From assembly GCA_012932295.1 (NCBI GenBank), contig JAAONU010000002.1, positions 34,063,485 to 34,127,484 of the forward strand: DNA of 64,000 nucleotides, written 5' to 3'. Positions 47,394 to 60,203 of the stretch are shown one piece after another. A model generated the notes under the pieces. The model did no database searches. It saw only the letters and a program-made list of their open reading frames with translations, and was not told the DNA's origin. Source of the DNA: Cyclina sinensis (taxonomy: Eukaryota; Mollusca; Bivalvia; Venerida; Veneridae). Each line of letters opens with the position of its first letter. The first letter of the stretch is position 1. A program made the position numbers and the translations under genes.

Positions 47394-50300
47394 GTAGGTG
47401 TGTCAATCTTGATTATGCATTTAGCTATTATTTCATGCTTCTTCTGCACCTAAAAGGATTTTCATTATAATCTTTCTAGTTATTGAAAACTTACCACCAT
47501 TTTTTTTATTTTGATCTGAGTCATCAAAGACCTGATAGTATTGCTTTAATTTGTGTTAGTGTTGTCCCTGAAATTACACCTTTCAAGAAAAGGGGTCTTG
47601 TTACATGAATATTGAATATTGAATATTGGCCTTGTTGGTGTAATGACTTGAGGTAGGGTTAAGATTTCCTATTTCTGAACTGGTATGACTATTTCTATTT
47701 TTTAAGACTTTTTTGGTATTGAACCATATTGAATTTTGGGTCATACGAAGCAAAGATAAAGTCAAACTGACTGTGTCTCTTTGGGCCAGAACTTATAAAG
47801 TTTCCATAAAATTAATGGTTTAAACATTACTTGTTGTTGGTTTTGTATGGGAAATGGTTTCAGTACTGCAGTATTGAGTTACTTTCCTGTATAAGTGGTA
47901 GTATTGCTGCAACAGGCTGTTCAAATAATTGTGAAACATGAATGTTCCAAATGGAACGTCAGGTCGTTTTACAGTTTTTGTTATTGTAGAATCTCTTTTT
48001 ACCTTGTCTGTCTGTAAATACAGAAAGTGGTATTTACATTATGAAATAAGTGATACTGCAATACTGACTTGTCATGTCAATAATTAAGTCTATTGTTGAA
48101 TAATATATTAGACATCATGTTACTGTTTCATGTTATTGTTATTTTCAGGTGTCTCAAATATCCATAACAGATGATGATGCTCAAATTAACAGGAAGTTAC
48201 CAAAGGAGCTGCTTCTGAGGTAAATCTAGTTTTGCTTAGTCACCAAGCTTTTAATATAATTTAAATATTTCCGTTTACAGTATGAAACACATGTACTGCA
48301 GGAAATCCACTTTTTCCATGCATGAACCCCATATCAAAAAGCATACGCTCTACTAAGTCACCATTGAAGCTAGCTGAAAGGGAGGAGATGTGTCGTCTTT
48401 TCAAAATAAATCCTTGGCTCAGCATTCATCCTGAAATTTTTAGTATACTGAATGTCACTGTGAATAATGCTCAGTAGTATCCCTGAAACTAACATCAGAA
48501 CTTCTAACTTCAGTTGTATCAACCAGTATTTCAGTTTTATCTATAGCTGAATTAAACTCGTTCAGATAGTTGTGGTTGTGGTTGGTGGTATTCATACCTA
48601 AATTAAAATGACTAACTTAACAATGTATTTTACCAAGAACTATATTAGCAATAATATAAACTTAATCTTTTCTTAGGTTCAAGTGCACATAATGTATATT
48701 CTGTAAGAACTCTTGAAATTTCATAATTTATATACAATCAGGTTTGCCTCAGTTCAAGAATGCGAGAAGACCCACCGTTAAGATAAAAGACTTATGTAAT
48801 GTTATTTATTGAAATTCTGTTTCAGAATATTCTCCTTCCTAGATGTTGTTACACTCTGTCGTTGTGCTCAAGTCTCAAAGGTAAGTGTTATTGATGGTCT
48901 TTGACTCAACACTATGAGATATTTATCCAAGTTAAAGGCAGCACATGCTTTTGTTAGATACTAGTGTATATAAGGGTTTCATATGGTTTACATTAAAGTA
49001 ATAAGATGATAAACATGTGCTGGTAAGTACCAGTTTGGTTAACATGTCCTTGTAAGTGCCAGTTTGGTTAACATGTGCTGGTAAGTACCAGTTTGGTTAA
49101 CATGTCCTTGTAAGTGCCAGTTTGGTTAACATGTGCTGGTAAGTACCAGTTTGGATAACATGTCCTTGTAAGTGCCAGTTTGGTTAACATGTGCTGGTAA
49201 GTACCAGATTGGTTAACATGTCCTTGTAAGTGCCAGTTTGGTTATAACATGTCCTTGTAAGTACCAGTTTGGTTAACATGTCCTTGTAAGTACCAGTTGT
49301 AAGTGCCAGTTTGGTTAACATGTCCTTGTAAGTGTCAGTTTGGTTAACATGTCCTTGTAAGTGCCAGTTTGGTTAACATGTCCTTGTAAGTACCAGTTTG
49401 GTTAACATGTCCTTGTAAGTACCAGTTGAAAGTGCCAGTTTGGTTAACATGTCCTTGTAAGTACCATTTTTGGTTAACATGTCCTTGTAAGTGCCAGTTT
49501 GGTTAACATGTCATTGTAAGTGCCAGTTTGGTTAACATGTCCTTGTAAGTGCCAGTTTGGTTAACATGTCCTTGCAAGTACCAGTTTGGTTAACATGTCC
49601 TTGTAAGTGCCAGTTTGGTTAACATGTCCTTGTAAGTGCCAGTTTGGTTAACATGTCATTGTAAGTGCCAGTTTGGTTAACATGTCCTTGTAAGTGCCAG
49701 TTTGGTTAACATGCCCTTGCAAGTACCAGTTTGGTTAACATGTCCTTGCAAGTACCAGTTTGGTTAACATGTCATTGTAAGTGCCAGTTTGGTTAACATG
49801 TCCTTGCAAGTACCAGTTTGGTTAACATGTCATTGTAAGTGCCAGTTTGGTTAACATGTCCTTGCAAGTACCAGTTTGGTTAACATGTCATTGTAAGTGC
49901 CAGTTTGGTTAACATGTCCTTGTAAGTGCCAGTTTGGTTAACATGTCATTGTAAGTGCCAGTTTGGTTAACATGTCCTTGTAAGTGCCAGTTTGGTTAAC
50001 ATGTCCTTGCAAGTACCAGTTTGGTTAACATGTCATTGTAAGTGCCAGTTTGGTTAACATGTCCTTGTAAGTACCAGTTTGGTTAACATGTGCTGGTAAG
50101 TGCCAGTTTGGTTAACATGTCCTTGTAAGTGCCAGTTTGGTTAACATGTGCTGGTAATTTCCAGTTTAATTAACATGTGCTGATTAGTACCAATTTATTT
50201 AACATATGCTGGTAAGTACCAGTTTGGTAAACATATGTTAGTAAGTACCAGTTTTGTTTACATGTGAAGGTAAGTACCAGTTTGGTTAACATGTGCTAGT

Positions 50301-53300
50301 AAATACCAGTTTGGTTTGCAACAAGTTTAATTTACATATGCTGGTTAGTACGAGTTTGGTTTACATGTCCTTGTAAGTACCAGTTTAATATAAATGTGCT
50401 TGTACATGTAAGTATCAGTAGGGTTAACATGTACTGGAAAATAACAGTTGAATATACATATGCTGGTTGATACCAGTTTGGTTTACATGTGCTGGTAAGT
50501 ACCAGTTTAATATAAATTTGCTTGTACATATTAGTGCCAGTTTGGTTAACTTGTGCTTGTTAGCACTAGCTTGATATAAAATTGTTTGTAAGTACCAGTT
50601 TTGTTAAAATATGCTGTTACGTACCAATTTGATTTACAATGTGCAGGTAAGTGTCAATTTGAAATACATAAGCTGGTAAGTACCAGTTTGATTACTGTGA
50701 AATCATTTAAATTCGCTGGGATGAAACTTCGCGCAAACGGCAAAAAAAAGTACGTTCGCGCGGTCCTAAATTTGCGCATTTTCAATTTCAGATTCAATTT
50801 TTTTATCAGCATAAAAAGCAGACGACAGCTGCATGACGGTGGATCACCACCAACGCGTGTATACGTGTCAATTACCGGGGTCCGCTTTCGAATATACAAA
50901 CTGACAGGTCCAACTGTTAATTGACTTTAATTGACACAGGTTAAGTGTGCACAGATTAAAAGATCGATACCGACAGGTCTTCTGTAACCGGTCTCAAATC
51001 AGTTACGCTAAAAGAAACATTGCCGCTTGCGAAAATTACCTTTACTCATTCATGCCCTATTGTGTTGTTACTTCTATTCGCTTTCATTCTTACATTCTCA
51101 AAGAATAAAATAAGTTTCAATAGCGAAAAAAAGTTTGTTTCTCATTGAAAAAAAGAATGCAATGTCTAGTATTCTTCAATGGCTGTAAAAAGCAAAGTTG
51201 CCACTCGTCCGCCGATGGTACCAGGTCTTCAGTTCAAGGAAATGCAAACGAAACATACTTAAAAAGAAAACAAAAATAACTTTCATTTTAATTTTGCTAA
51301 ATATTTAGAATTTACCAGAACATCTGATTATTCAAGTTATATTGGCTAAAAACAACAACTAATGGTCAAAAGTGAGTGGAAAAATATATGCAGGTATTTC
51401 GGACAGGATCAAGATTCGGATAACGTAAATGTTTTATTAGTTTAATAAAAGCGCGGTCTTAAATTCGTGCATTGTTCCTAGCGCGAAATACGCGAAAATT
51501 CATCCTACGCGAACAAAAATGATTTCACAGTAATATGTACTTTAAAAGTTGCGACTCCTGAAATTACAGAACAAGTATTTGTTAAAACGTTTCCACTGTG
51601 CTTTATGGACATCTTTCATACCCTGTATTGTCATCCACTTGGCAAAACAACTAAAAAAGATCTTACAAACAAACAGAAACAAAGCAAAATTTAAGGTTAC
51701 TGTAATTGGTATTATGCGTGATCATCATTGATTTTGGTTAGGGGAAAAATAGTGTAATTATCTCTCTTTAAGTTGATATATTCTTTCTAAAAGGAGAACA
51801 ATGAATGGTTGAAAAGGGTTTTTTCCTTGACAGGTACATGATTCAGGCTTGGCATATATTTTGTTAATTGCTTTTCCAGGAAACTTGCAACTGTTATTTA
51901 CAGAAATGTTATAACATTAATGAATAAGAAAAGATTACACTTCATTAATAGTTGCATTGATCTACAGGGAAAGCTATAATTTTGCATCTAGTTACTACTT
52001 ATACAATCAATACAGTTTACTTGAGCTGTATGAGAAAATACCATAAGCAGACAAAGCCCACTTTATCCTAGGAAAACATTTTATGTTTTCTTGTCTCTAG
52101 ATCGCAAGAATATGCTGAAAGTATGCAGTTCATTTAGTTTACAGGGTGTCCAGAATCTCACTCATCTCATAGCTATGTCCCTTAATTTGGCAAAATATTT
52201 CTTGGAATACCAACAAACTTTGTGATAATATGATACTATTTTTAGGCAAAATATTTAGCTGATTTTAGATTCAATCTAGATGACCAAATTTGAACCTGCT
52301 ATCTTCTGTGATCAGCCAATTAGACATATTATCTAACTCCAACATTCTCCCCTCCTCCAGCCTGCATTCACACAAACACACTGCCCCGTCAGCCTCTTGT
52401 CTGCTTTTCTATATCATTAGAATTTAAGAATTTCGGGGAAAAGTTATGCTTGTAAAAAAAAACTTATTCAAGATAACATTTTTCAGTTTCCTCATTTCTT
52501 TTCTGCAATTGCAAATCACTAGTAAATTTTATTTGGATAAAAATAATGCTAGAATATATTTATTTGCTTTAAGTGTATTATTCCATGCAAATACCAGTAA
52601 ATAAGATCCCAGTGTGATATTTATGCTTATGTGCTATATAATATCAGTTGCATACAAAGAATAATAGGATACACAAAATCTAACCGAGTTCTTCTTTTCT
52701 CGCCATGGAACTAAAAAAAATTATCATATGAGTGATAGGGGTGTTTTTGGCATTTTATTGGCAAAGAAAGTTTGTTTATTGCACTAATAAGTGGTTTTTC
52801 CATTATGGTGTAAATGGAAAGCATTGTTTAGCAACAAACCACTATGGCCAAGGACTTTTTCCATAGAACAATTTATAAGGAAGGACAAGAATGTAATTTG
52901 TTGTTGGTTTCATGTGGTAAAGAACAAAGGTAAAGCAATACTGGGCTTATTGTTCGCTGCTGCACAATATTCTTGGAAAGAAAAATACAGTCATGAATGG
53001 CTTTTTTATGCTCCCGAAGGGAGGCATATAGTTTTTGAACTGTCATCCGTCCGTCCGAAAACTTTAACATTGGACATAACTTCTTTATTAGTAAGTAGAT
53101 TTACTTCATACTTGGATACAACATCCATTTGGACAAGACTTTCCAACTGACCTATATTTATTAGACCTTGACCCCTGAATGGCCTTCATCTTGAAGATCC
53201 AATTGTCCAAAAACTTTAACATTGGCCATAACTTCCTTATTAGTAAGTGGATTTACTTCATACTTAGACACAACACCCCATTAGACAAGACCTTCTCACT

Positions 53301-56300
53301 GACCTATATTTGTTTGACCTTGACCCCTGATGACCTTCACCTTGAAGATCCAATTGTCCAAAAACTATTACATTGACCATTACTTCTTTATTAGTAAGTG
53401 GATTTACTTCATACTTACACACAACACCCCTTTGGACAAGACTTTCCCACTGACCTATAGTTATTTGACCTTGATCCTTGAATGACTGGTCCTTAACCCA
53501 AAGTCAGAGCACCACTTTGGGGGCATTGTCATCTTACAGTGACAGTTCTTGTTTGTAACATAAATGTACATTTTGTCTGAGAAGAAAAGCACATTGCAAA
53601 GAGTTGGCACCAGCTGCTAGCAGCCAGTTCCAACTAGTCATGTCAAGGTAAAAATCATACTGAACAATATATTATGTGGCTGTTACCAAAAATATGATAG
53701 AACTTGGAGACAAACGAATTTTCTGTTTGATGAACTCTTTTATGCTGCTTGAAAATTAGAGACAGATTGTGCAAGTTGTTAATTTGTTTTTGTTTTTTTA
53801 AATTCATAGTGATTGTTCACATATTGATGTTGTGTTAATTGAGATTTGCAATAAGAATAATTAACAAATATTAAGGTACAACACAGCATTGATTTTCTGT
53901 TGAAAATGAGTCAAGCAGAATGTTCCAGTCACATGTTTACATTGGAGTTATCAAGTTGTTGGCAGGATCCCTTCTCATTTTATATCAATCCAACCTTAAA
54001 TTTTCCTTTGAATCTCACTGAACCAAACGTCAACTTCAACCCTTACTTTGCTAGCTGAAACAAATTGATTCTGCCTTTGCGACTTGTGCAGACCAAGTTC
54101 AGCCTGCACAACATTCGCCTTTCTGTTGGTAAATTTTCAATCAGCAACCCCCATAAACAGTAAATGGGTCTGTCCAAATTAAAAGATGGACAAGTCCATT
54201 TTAGATATTTAGCATGGTAAGTGTTACGTAAGCATGTGTATATTACGAGAACTATTAATTACCTGTAGGTCTGATCTACCATTGAAGAGCATTAATTGGA
54301 ACCAAACAAACTAAACTGTAACCACTTTATTTTTCATGATGATCGGATGTTTATTCAAGTAGTTAGATATTCTCACAAACTTTTTCTATTTGAACTATGA
54401 TTTTTTTATCTATAAAAGTTGTAAACGACACTGTGATAATTATAAGGTTAGGCATTTGTAAGCCTTTTCTTTTACAACAAGATTGCTGGTATATTATTAA
54501 TTTAATAAAGTGACAGAAAGAGATTAAAGCTCTGGCTGATATAGAAAAGCTGATTTTAGCTCAGTAAGTCTAGTAATGTCCCCTTCCTAGAAAAGAGGTT
54601 ATTTAGTCATGCAAATCCTGTCAGACCTCAGCTTCAGAAATAGACCAAAAGGTTTAAGGAATTATTCTAATGAGAGATGAGAATTTGGCCTATTTTGAGT
54701 CAGACTCACAACATCAAAGGTCAAGGTCACAGTTTTCAGTCCTTAAAGCATTTTCTTATAAGTATTTAAAAAAACTAGAATTAAAACTCTTAAATTTGAT
54801 AAGTTTGGTTTTTAGTAGACATCCCCATTACTGCAGCCTTTGTTTTTGGGATTCTTTCTGATGGTTGATTTGTGACAGGTAAAACCCTTAAAATTTGGGG
54901 CCTTTGCAAGACAGGTCAAGGTCACAGTTACTTTCATTTCTAAAATGGTCTTTTATTCTGGAATGGTTTGACCAAAGTTTTCCAAACTTATTAAAGTGAC
55001 TTTGGTCATGTGTGGAAGTAACCCCTATTGACTTTTTTGGTCAGTATATCAAAGGTCAAGGACATCAGTGTCATTCAGGCAGCTCTTGTTTGATATGATT
55101 ATGACTGGTGAAAAATGAAAGCTCGTTTATTGCTTAGTGGTTTGCTGTCAGCTAATGATGAGTATACATGTAATTATTAAAAAGAAATATTTCATGTTTC
55201 TTTAGTTTTGGTGTACAGAAATAAAAATCACTTGACAGTTTTGTTACTATAAGATAACACTTTCTACAAAGACATTAATTAGTACATCAGATACTAGTAA
55301 GGCAGAACATACCTTTTTCCTTATTAGCTAGAAATAGCTTGTGCAGTCTGTCAAAGCTGTTAGTCTGTTAGCAGACCCACAGTAGATGCTTAAGTACATA
55401 TTGTTCCTAATATAACAACAACCGCAATTGACACTAAAATAAGTGTAGCATGGCTATAATAAAATCATTAAAGGTTTTGCATATAGACTGTAGTTAACCA
55501 TTGCAAAGTCGGATTTTTTTTACTGATAATGCATATTAATCATGATATAGATTGGTTGGCAACATTTAGTTATTTTAAGTGCTTCTTGATTCTAAATTGT
55601 AAAGTTTAAATTGTTTTAAACTTGTACAAAATATTAAGTAATATGTCAGGAATGTATTTTTTCTTCGGATAATAAAGGAAAGGGAAAATACAATAAAAAG
55701 AAAAATATCTGAACAAAGTATTATTTGTTTCTAAACACATTGCCACTTGTCTTATAGTGTTTTTTCCTGTCATTTTTAAGTGCCATATGAAATTTATTGC
55801 ACAGATTATGGGGGAAAAGATCTGGGGATTTTGGAACATTATAAATGGTTTTCTGGAGCTGTCTGACTGAGTCATTGTATTGGCAAGTGGCATTTAGTGA
55901 GAAATGTCCCAATATCTTCTCTAGAGAAGTCACTGGCCTGTCTGTTTATTGCTGTATAAATGTCTACTTGCAAATCTATAACTTTTGCACATATTCTTTT
56001 ACATGAAAAGACAAGTGCTTATTTAATTCCTTCTGAAAGGGCTTACGAAATACCCCTACACATTTACATGTACTCCCTGATTCCTCATCCTATAAGTTAG
56101 GCACTAGGTGAGCAGGCATTCAGTAACCATTCTTTAACAAAGCTGGTGGATCAGTAACCACCTTGCCAGTCTCGAATGCAGACACCTTAAACACTAGGTC
56201 ACAGAGATAGTTTTGTTTGCTGATCTGATTTTTGGTGAACTTTTTAGTTAGGCTTTTATAATTATTACATTTTCCTATCAATCCTTTTCACTGAATTTCA

Positions 56301-59300
56301 CAGTGAAAATATACTTTGCTATTATTTTGTTTCTTTTAATTTTTCACGTATCTTTCATCAGTGTTGGCTCAAGTTACAGCAGTTAGTGTATCAACACAGT
56401 TTTCTCCCTTAATTTTCTGACACTTCATTTAGGAAATCAACGCTCAGTGAAACTCTTTTAACATTTTCATCAGTTTAGCTGATATTTCTGGTTAGAGAAC
56501 ATAATATAAGCAAAAATAATTTCAATTTTTTTTATGCTTTAATAGCATTGTGGCAATAATGATGCACACAAAAGCGTCTGAAAACTTTTTGCCAGATAAG
56601 TTAGAGGGAAAAATTAAGCAAATTCCTAATACCGTTTTAAAGTTGCCTAAAACTTGAGAATGAAAAAAAATCGTAAGTCACAGTGTGTGCTATACACCCA
56701 CAAAGCTGATTACAAATCGTAAGCAAAATGTCGTGGGGGTAGTGAACAGAAACAATAATTGTTTTTGTAAACAAAGTTAATAGAAGAAGACAAAGAAATA
56801 TATAATAATTGTTTGTTGCTAATTCTCCTTGCAAGTAGATTAGGGACTTAGCTGAGCTTCTACTAGAATAGCATTAGAAATTAAAGAACTTAATGAGCTT
56901 GAGAAGATTTGTTGCAAAACTACGAGCGTGAAAGTGATCTAGTTTCCATAGTTTCCAGGCCATTTTTAATTGCATGTCATAGGACACTAGGTCACAATAT
57001 TTTAGTGAGAACAGTTTCTTCATGTCCAATTTGGCATTGAATTTATGTTGATTTGTTATCGAGAAATGCACCATTGTGCTAATGATGCAATTCCAGAAAT
57101 TCCCAGTAATAATGACTGAGACAGGGGAATCTCGTTCCACAATGTAGAAATGAGTGACGGTCATTTGGGAAGCTAATGATGCCCTGATGAATTTTTGAGG
57201 GACTGCATGGACACCATTAGTGGAGGCATTGAAATGAGACGAAAATGAATATCAGATTTACTGGAGAATCCATATTGTTATGGTTGAATTACAAATCTGC
57301 TAGCATTTTAGTTAATTTTAATGTTGCTTTTGCGTTAGTAATTTTTTAAAGCTCACCTAACTGGAGGTGTGTTTTAGCTTTTAGCTATAGTTTGCTCTTT
57401 TGTTTGTCTTCCAGAATTAACTTCAAACAACATCTCCGCCTGTATTACTGTGCCAATTGCAATAAAAGTTCACCGGAATGATCCCTTACAAAATTATATA
57501 AATAATGGTATTCCATGAAGAACCATACAGACCAAATATCTTAGCTCTAGGCCTTATGATTTGTAAAGTTTTTCCTTTCAGTTGCCATGGCAACCATGTA
57601 CTGTGAAATCATTAATATTCATGGGGGATTAATTTTCGTGGATTTCGTGGTTCAGGTAATCCACGAAATCAAGTCCCGACGAACAAATTGTGCCAAAGAT
57701 AATGTTAAGTATGCCAAATCAGTCAGCAGCACCAAAAAGGTGTGAGACGTAGTTCGTAGTTGGTACACGTACATCGTCCGTAGACAAGTTGTTTGCTTAA
57801 CCGCGGGTTTTTTGTACTTCATTCAATGAATCAACGATAAACATAGTTATAAATCGGATACTAAACCGATAGATGATTTTTTTAGGTGTGTACCAGTATT
57901 TTGTTTGTTTACTAAGTGCATCCAAACTGAAAGTAGAAATTGTAGGGTGACGTAGCGTCACGTGTCTGTCAAACCGCACTATACTGCGGATGCTATTTGA
58001 AGTTATACGGTCCCTGAATGAAATGTTTATTTTTACTGATATTGAGTAAACTATTATTACTTTGGAACTTATTAGAACAGAACAGAACAGAACAGATCTT
58101 TTATTTCCACACAGGTATACAGAGTATACAATAAGGGCAATATATCATAATACAAGAGACATAATAATATAATTTCCGGAACAAGTACAAACAAACAATC
58201 AGATAACAAACAGATTAATAAACGAACTCTCACACACACTCACACACGCTCACACGCACTCACACACGCTCACATTTGTACACTACACTAACTCGCTTAC
58301 ATTACTAATACTTGCATAGGGGAGGGGGGCGGGTTATAACAGCTGTCGTATTAAAATTGGTAATCAGTTTTGGGAAGAAAACACAAGACAAAACCACACT
58401 GTATTAAGATACAGTCTGTCTTATTGAAACAGGATGGCTACTTCCCTGTATTTTCTGAAAAGCTTATCTGACCTAATTGTGTTTATTCCTGTGTAAACAT
58501 TACCACGGGAAGATTTTTCATGCATACGTAGAGCACGTGGTAGCCGCTATATATGAATGCATCAGTCAATGGAATATTTTAGGGGTAAATTCATAATATG
58601 GGTAAGTAAGCATTATTTTATTCCAGCGTAATTCCTGTTTAAGTACTTAGTATAGTAAATTGACTACTTTATTTTAATGTACTAATTACAATGCTGCAAA
58701 CAAAAAGGTTAATTGGCGCTAATTTAGGTAGCATTATCAAAGACGGAAGGCCGACGTTTTTCACAGCTTAAAAAAATCATGAAGACTGTTTTTACACACC
58801 TTAAATTTTAACAATGAAAAAGATACGCAACATATCACAAAGTATAATTGACACTTGACACTTGTTAATTGAGAAGACCGATCGATAGATTAATTACCAT
58901 AGTAACGAATCTTCGGTTGTTTGGTCAGGTGGAAAACGTTACCTTTCACGTGCCAACAATTTCAAAGCACAAATGCCTGATATTGCCGAACGTTGAAATC
59001 AACGAATTTTCGGCCCCATTTTTCTTTACCTGGCAATAGAATTCCACGAATTTACGACCCCACAAAATTGCCTTTTGCCGGCAAACCACAAAATTTGATG
59101 CCCTCGAATTTAAATGATTTCACAGTAGTTTTTGTGCAGTTGCATAACATCATACTTTAACAGTCTTGTATTTACTTCTGAAAATGATGTAATATTATTT
59201 CCAAGAAAGGGGATGCTCTATTATTGATCTAAATATAGAATTACTAATTTGCTAAATATACACTACAGAATGAAGTGAATACAGCACAGAATGAATGAGA

Positions 59301-59648
59301 AACAAATAATTTTTTCAAATAGCCCTTATATAAACAGCCTGTACTTGTATAACCTTGATCTCATGTATTTGGTTGAGATTTTGTCTTCACAATGCATTTT
59401 CTTGTACATATTATCATATACTTGTACTATGTACTGGTACGTTTTACTGCATGTTTATGTACTTTTGCTTACTTCGTAGAAATCGCTATCTTAACCTCTG
59501 CTTATGTTTTTTATGTGTCTTTAATAATGATAATTAACTTATAGAAAATCTCATATTTTTTTACCAATTTCAGTACTGGAACCTTCTGGCCCTTGATGGA
59601 AGTAATTGGCAAAGAGTTGACCTCTTTGATTTCCAGGTTGATGTGAAG
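47316..59648 (+). CDS. FBXL20: FBXL20/FBXL2-like F-box protein, 5' part (gene continues past window)
   Basis: Four coding exons: 47,316-47,393, 48,149-48,219, 48,826-48,880 and 59,574-59,648, all with GT-AG sites and matching phases. They give 93 residues. From residue 27 the protein reads VSQISITDDDAQINRKLPKE, then LLLRIFSFLDVVTLCRCAQV, then SKYWNLLALDGSNWQRVDLF, which is the F-box of FBXL20/FBXL2, almost residue for residue. The F-box binds SKP1 in an SCF ubiquitin ligase; the substrate-binding leucine-rich repeats are encoded beyond the window. The N-terminal exon (MSRCCCNHVF...) is less certain: it is supported by an in-frame ATG and a phase-0 donor, not by homology. Intron 3 is 10.7 kb and filled with repeats. 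FBXL20 versus FBXL2 cannot be settled from this part. Confidence 0.9.
48149..48219 (+). CDS. FBXL20: F-box gene, exon 2 (start of F-box)
   Basis: Acceptor TTATTTTCAG and donor GAG|GTAAAT. It encodes 23 codons plus two bases, ending in KLPKELLL, the start of the F-box. Confidence 0.92.
48826..48880 (+). CDS. FBXL20: F-box gene, exon 3 (F-box core)
   Basis: Acceptor TTCTGTTTCAG and donor AAG|GTAAGT. It encodes (R)IFSFLDVVTLCRCAQVSK, the most conserved F-box segment, which contacts SKP1. Confidence 0.95.
49011..50690 (+). repeat. 29-bp intronic minisatellite with GTAAGT in each unit
   Basis: More than 40 units of 29 bp ('ggttaacatgtccttgtaag' then 'tgccagttt'), clean from 49,011 to 50,150 and degenerate to 50,690. 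Two variants alternate in places: 'tgctgGTAAGTaccag' and 'ccttGTAAGTgccag'. It lies 130 bp inside intron 3 of the F-box gene on the same strand. Each unit holds a splice-donor-like GTAAGT and, in most, a GTTAAC palindrome. Confidence 0.95.
50693..51532. mobile_element. TA-flanked inverted-repeat element, MITE family copy 1
   Basis: TA target duplication at both ends and termini CTGTGAAATCATT / AATGATTTCACAG, with similarity between the arms extending over about 50 bp ('ttcgcg' words). The length is about 836 bp. There is no transposase; the ORF at 50,601-50,924 crosses its boundary and is spurious. TA duplication suggests Tc1/mariner-superfamily mobilisation. It sits at the edge of the 29-bp minisatellite. 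It shares ends with the element at 57,601. Confidence 0.75.
51533..53000. other. intron 3 sequence, nothing recognised
   Basis: AT-rich intronic sequence with no gene, exon or repeat family that I can support. Confidence 0.5.
53008..53553 (+). mobile_element. tandem-repeat element E8 (HINE/pearl-like)
   Basis: After a run of T comes the hairpin ATGCTCCCGAAGGGAGGCAT, then (TCCG)n. Three units of about 152 bp follow (from 53,057, 53,210 and 53,361), each with 'aaaactttaacattgg'. The end has GGGGGCAT, a one-mismatch complement of the start, a TGTCA/TGACA hairpin and GTTCTTGTTT. Confidence 0.7.
53554..54680. other. intron 3 sequence, nothing recognised
   Basis: Unique-looking AT-rich intronic DNA with no exon-like segment. 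Confidence 0.45.
54681..55091 (+). repeat. degenerate tandem-repeat element ending CTCTTGTTTG
   Basis: Contains two diverged units with 'caaaggtcaaggtcacag' and 'ttggtcatgtgtggaagtaa', and ends 'ggcagctcttgtttga', the end shared by the other elements. The 5' end is not recognisable. Confidence 0.5.
55092..57349. other. intron 3 sequence, nothing recognised
   Basis: AT-rich, with several short minus-strand frames (for example 55,606-55,933 and 56,874-57,164) that show no domain, start context or splice support. Confidence 0.45.
57350..57598 (+). mobile_element. truncated tandem-repeat element, E3-like
   Basis: Begins 'agctcacctaactggaggtg' and continues with sequence similar to element E3 at 63,555 (the 'aaacaacatct' and 'aatttcatccaaac'-type segment). 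It is cut off at 57,598 by the TA-flanked element. Confidence 0.5.
57601..59125. mobile_element. TA-flanked inverted-repeat element, MITE family copy 2
   Basis: Same CTGTGAAATCATT / AATGATTTCACAG termini and TA target duplication (57,599-57,600 and 59,126-59,127) as copy 1, with arms about 60 bp long that share 'ttcgtgg'-type words. It is longer (1.5 kb), partly because a retroposon-like piece is nested near 58,075. No transposase frame is visible. Confidence 0.75.
58072..58330 (-). mobile_element. possible non-LTR retroposon 3' end nested in MITE copy 2
   Basis: At 58,073-58,095 the plus strand shows (GAACA)n followed by 'gatcttttatttccacacag'. Read on the minus strand this is an AATAAA-like end plus a TGTTC microsatellite tail, as in some molluscan LINE/SINE 3' ends. 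A (CACACACT)n tract lies at 58,226-58,275. The 5' limit is not clear. Confidence 0.35.
59128..59573. other. end of intron 3
   Basis: No feature beyond the polypyrimidine-rich acceptor of exon 4. Small frames at 59,291-59,537 are not supported. Confidence 0.45.
59574..59648 (+). CDS. FBXL20: F-box gene, exon 4 (end of F-box)
   Basis: Acceptor ACCAATTTCAG and donor AAG|GTAAAT. It encodes 25 residues, YWNLLALDGSNWQRVDLFDF then QVDVK. An alternative in-frame donor, CAG|GTTGAT, lies 12 nt earlier and is weaker. Confidence 0.95.
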
Positions 59649-60203
59649 GTAAATAACCTTTTTTTTCCCTCAATTTTTCCCAAGAACTGTTAACAGATTT
59701 CCACCATATAGTTCCCTGATGGCCTGCAAATGCCAAGCACTTGCCTTATCTATAGACATAACTTCTAGGAGTGGAGATTTTAAAAGTTGCTGTTAATTAC
59801 AACTGATGTCTGCTGTCAGTGCTAAACAAGTTTTATATGAATTTTCTGCCCATTTATGGAGAGACAGTTTAATACTTTGCCAGAAAACACACAATCTGTG
59901 TTGATTGCAGACAGACAAGGGAGGTTAAAATCTACAGATAATAAAACTTGGTTAGCAGAATTGGAATTCAGCAGCTATCTTCAAATTATGAGCAATTTAC
60001 TTGATGTGTTTCTGAAATAATGACTTCCTGGTTTATTTATTGTTCTAGGAGACAAAAAGCTGGACCGGTAATTTGCAGGTTTCAAAAAGAAATATTCTAG
60101 CTGCATATTTTTTCAATAACATTTAGAGACATTTTTATGTTCTCACTCCTTTAATGTAGGACATGAGTAGCTTAGCAAGTGTTCAAACATCTGTAGGTTT
60201 TTT
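59649..60203 (+). other. start of intron 4 of the F-box gene
   Basis: No exon encoding the expected next segment (linker into the leucine-rich repeats) was found here or further on in the window, so the gene continues past 64,000. Confidence 0.5.

Noticed and set aside
49011..50150. Regular short direct repeats resembling a CRISPR array
   Set aside because: Repeats are directly adjacent with no unique spacers, and the host is a eukaryote; this is a minisatellite.
50601..50924. 107-codon plus-strand ORF
   Set aside because: It crosses the boundary between the minisatellite and the inverted-repeat element, so it is a chance frame.
50601..51731. Higher CpG and 'cgcg' words suggesting a CpG-island promoter inside intron 3
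   Set aside because: The CpG words lie in the arms of the inverted-repeat element and recur in its family, so they belong to the transposon.
60049..60067. Possible 19-nt micro-exon of the F-box gene (TTCTAG ... GTAATT)
   Set aside because: The encoded residues do not match the expected sequence after exon 4 and the length would break the phase.
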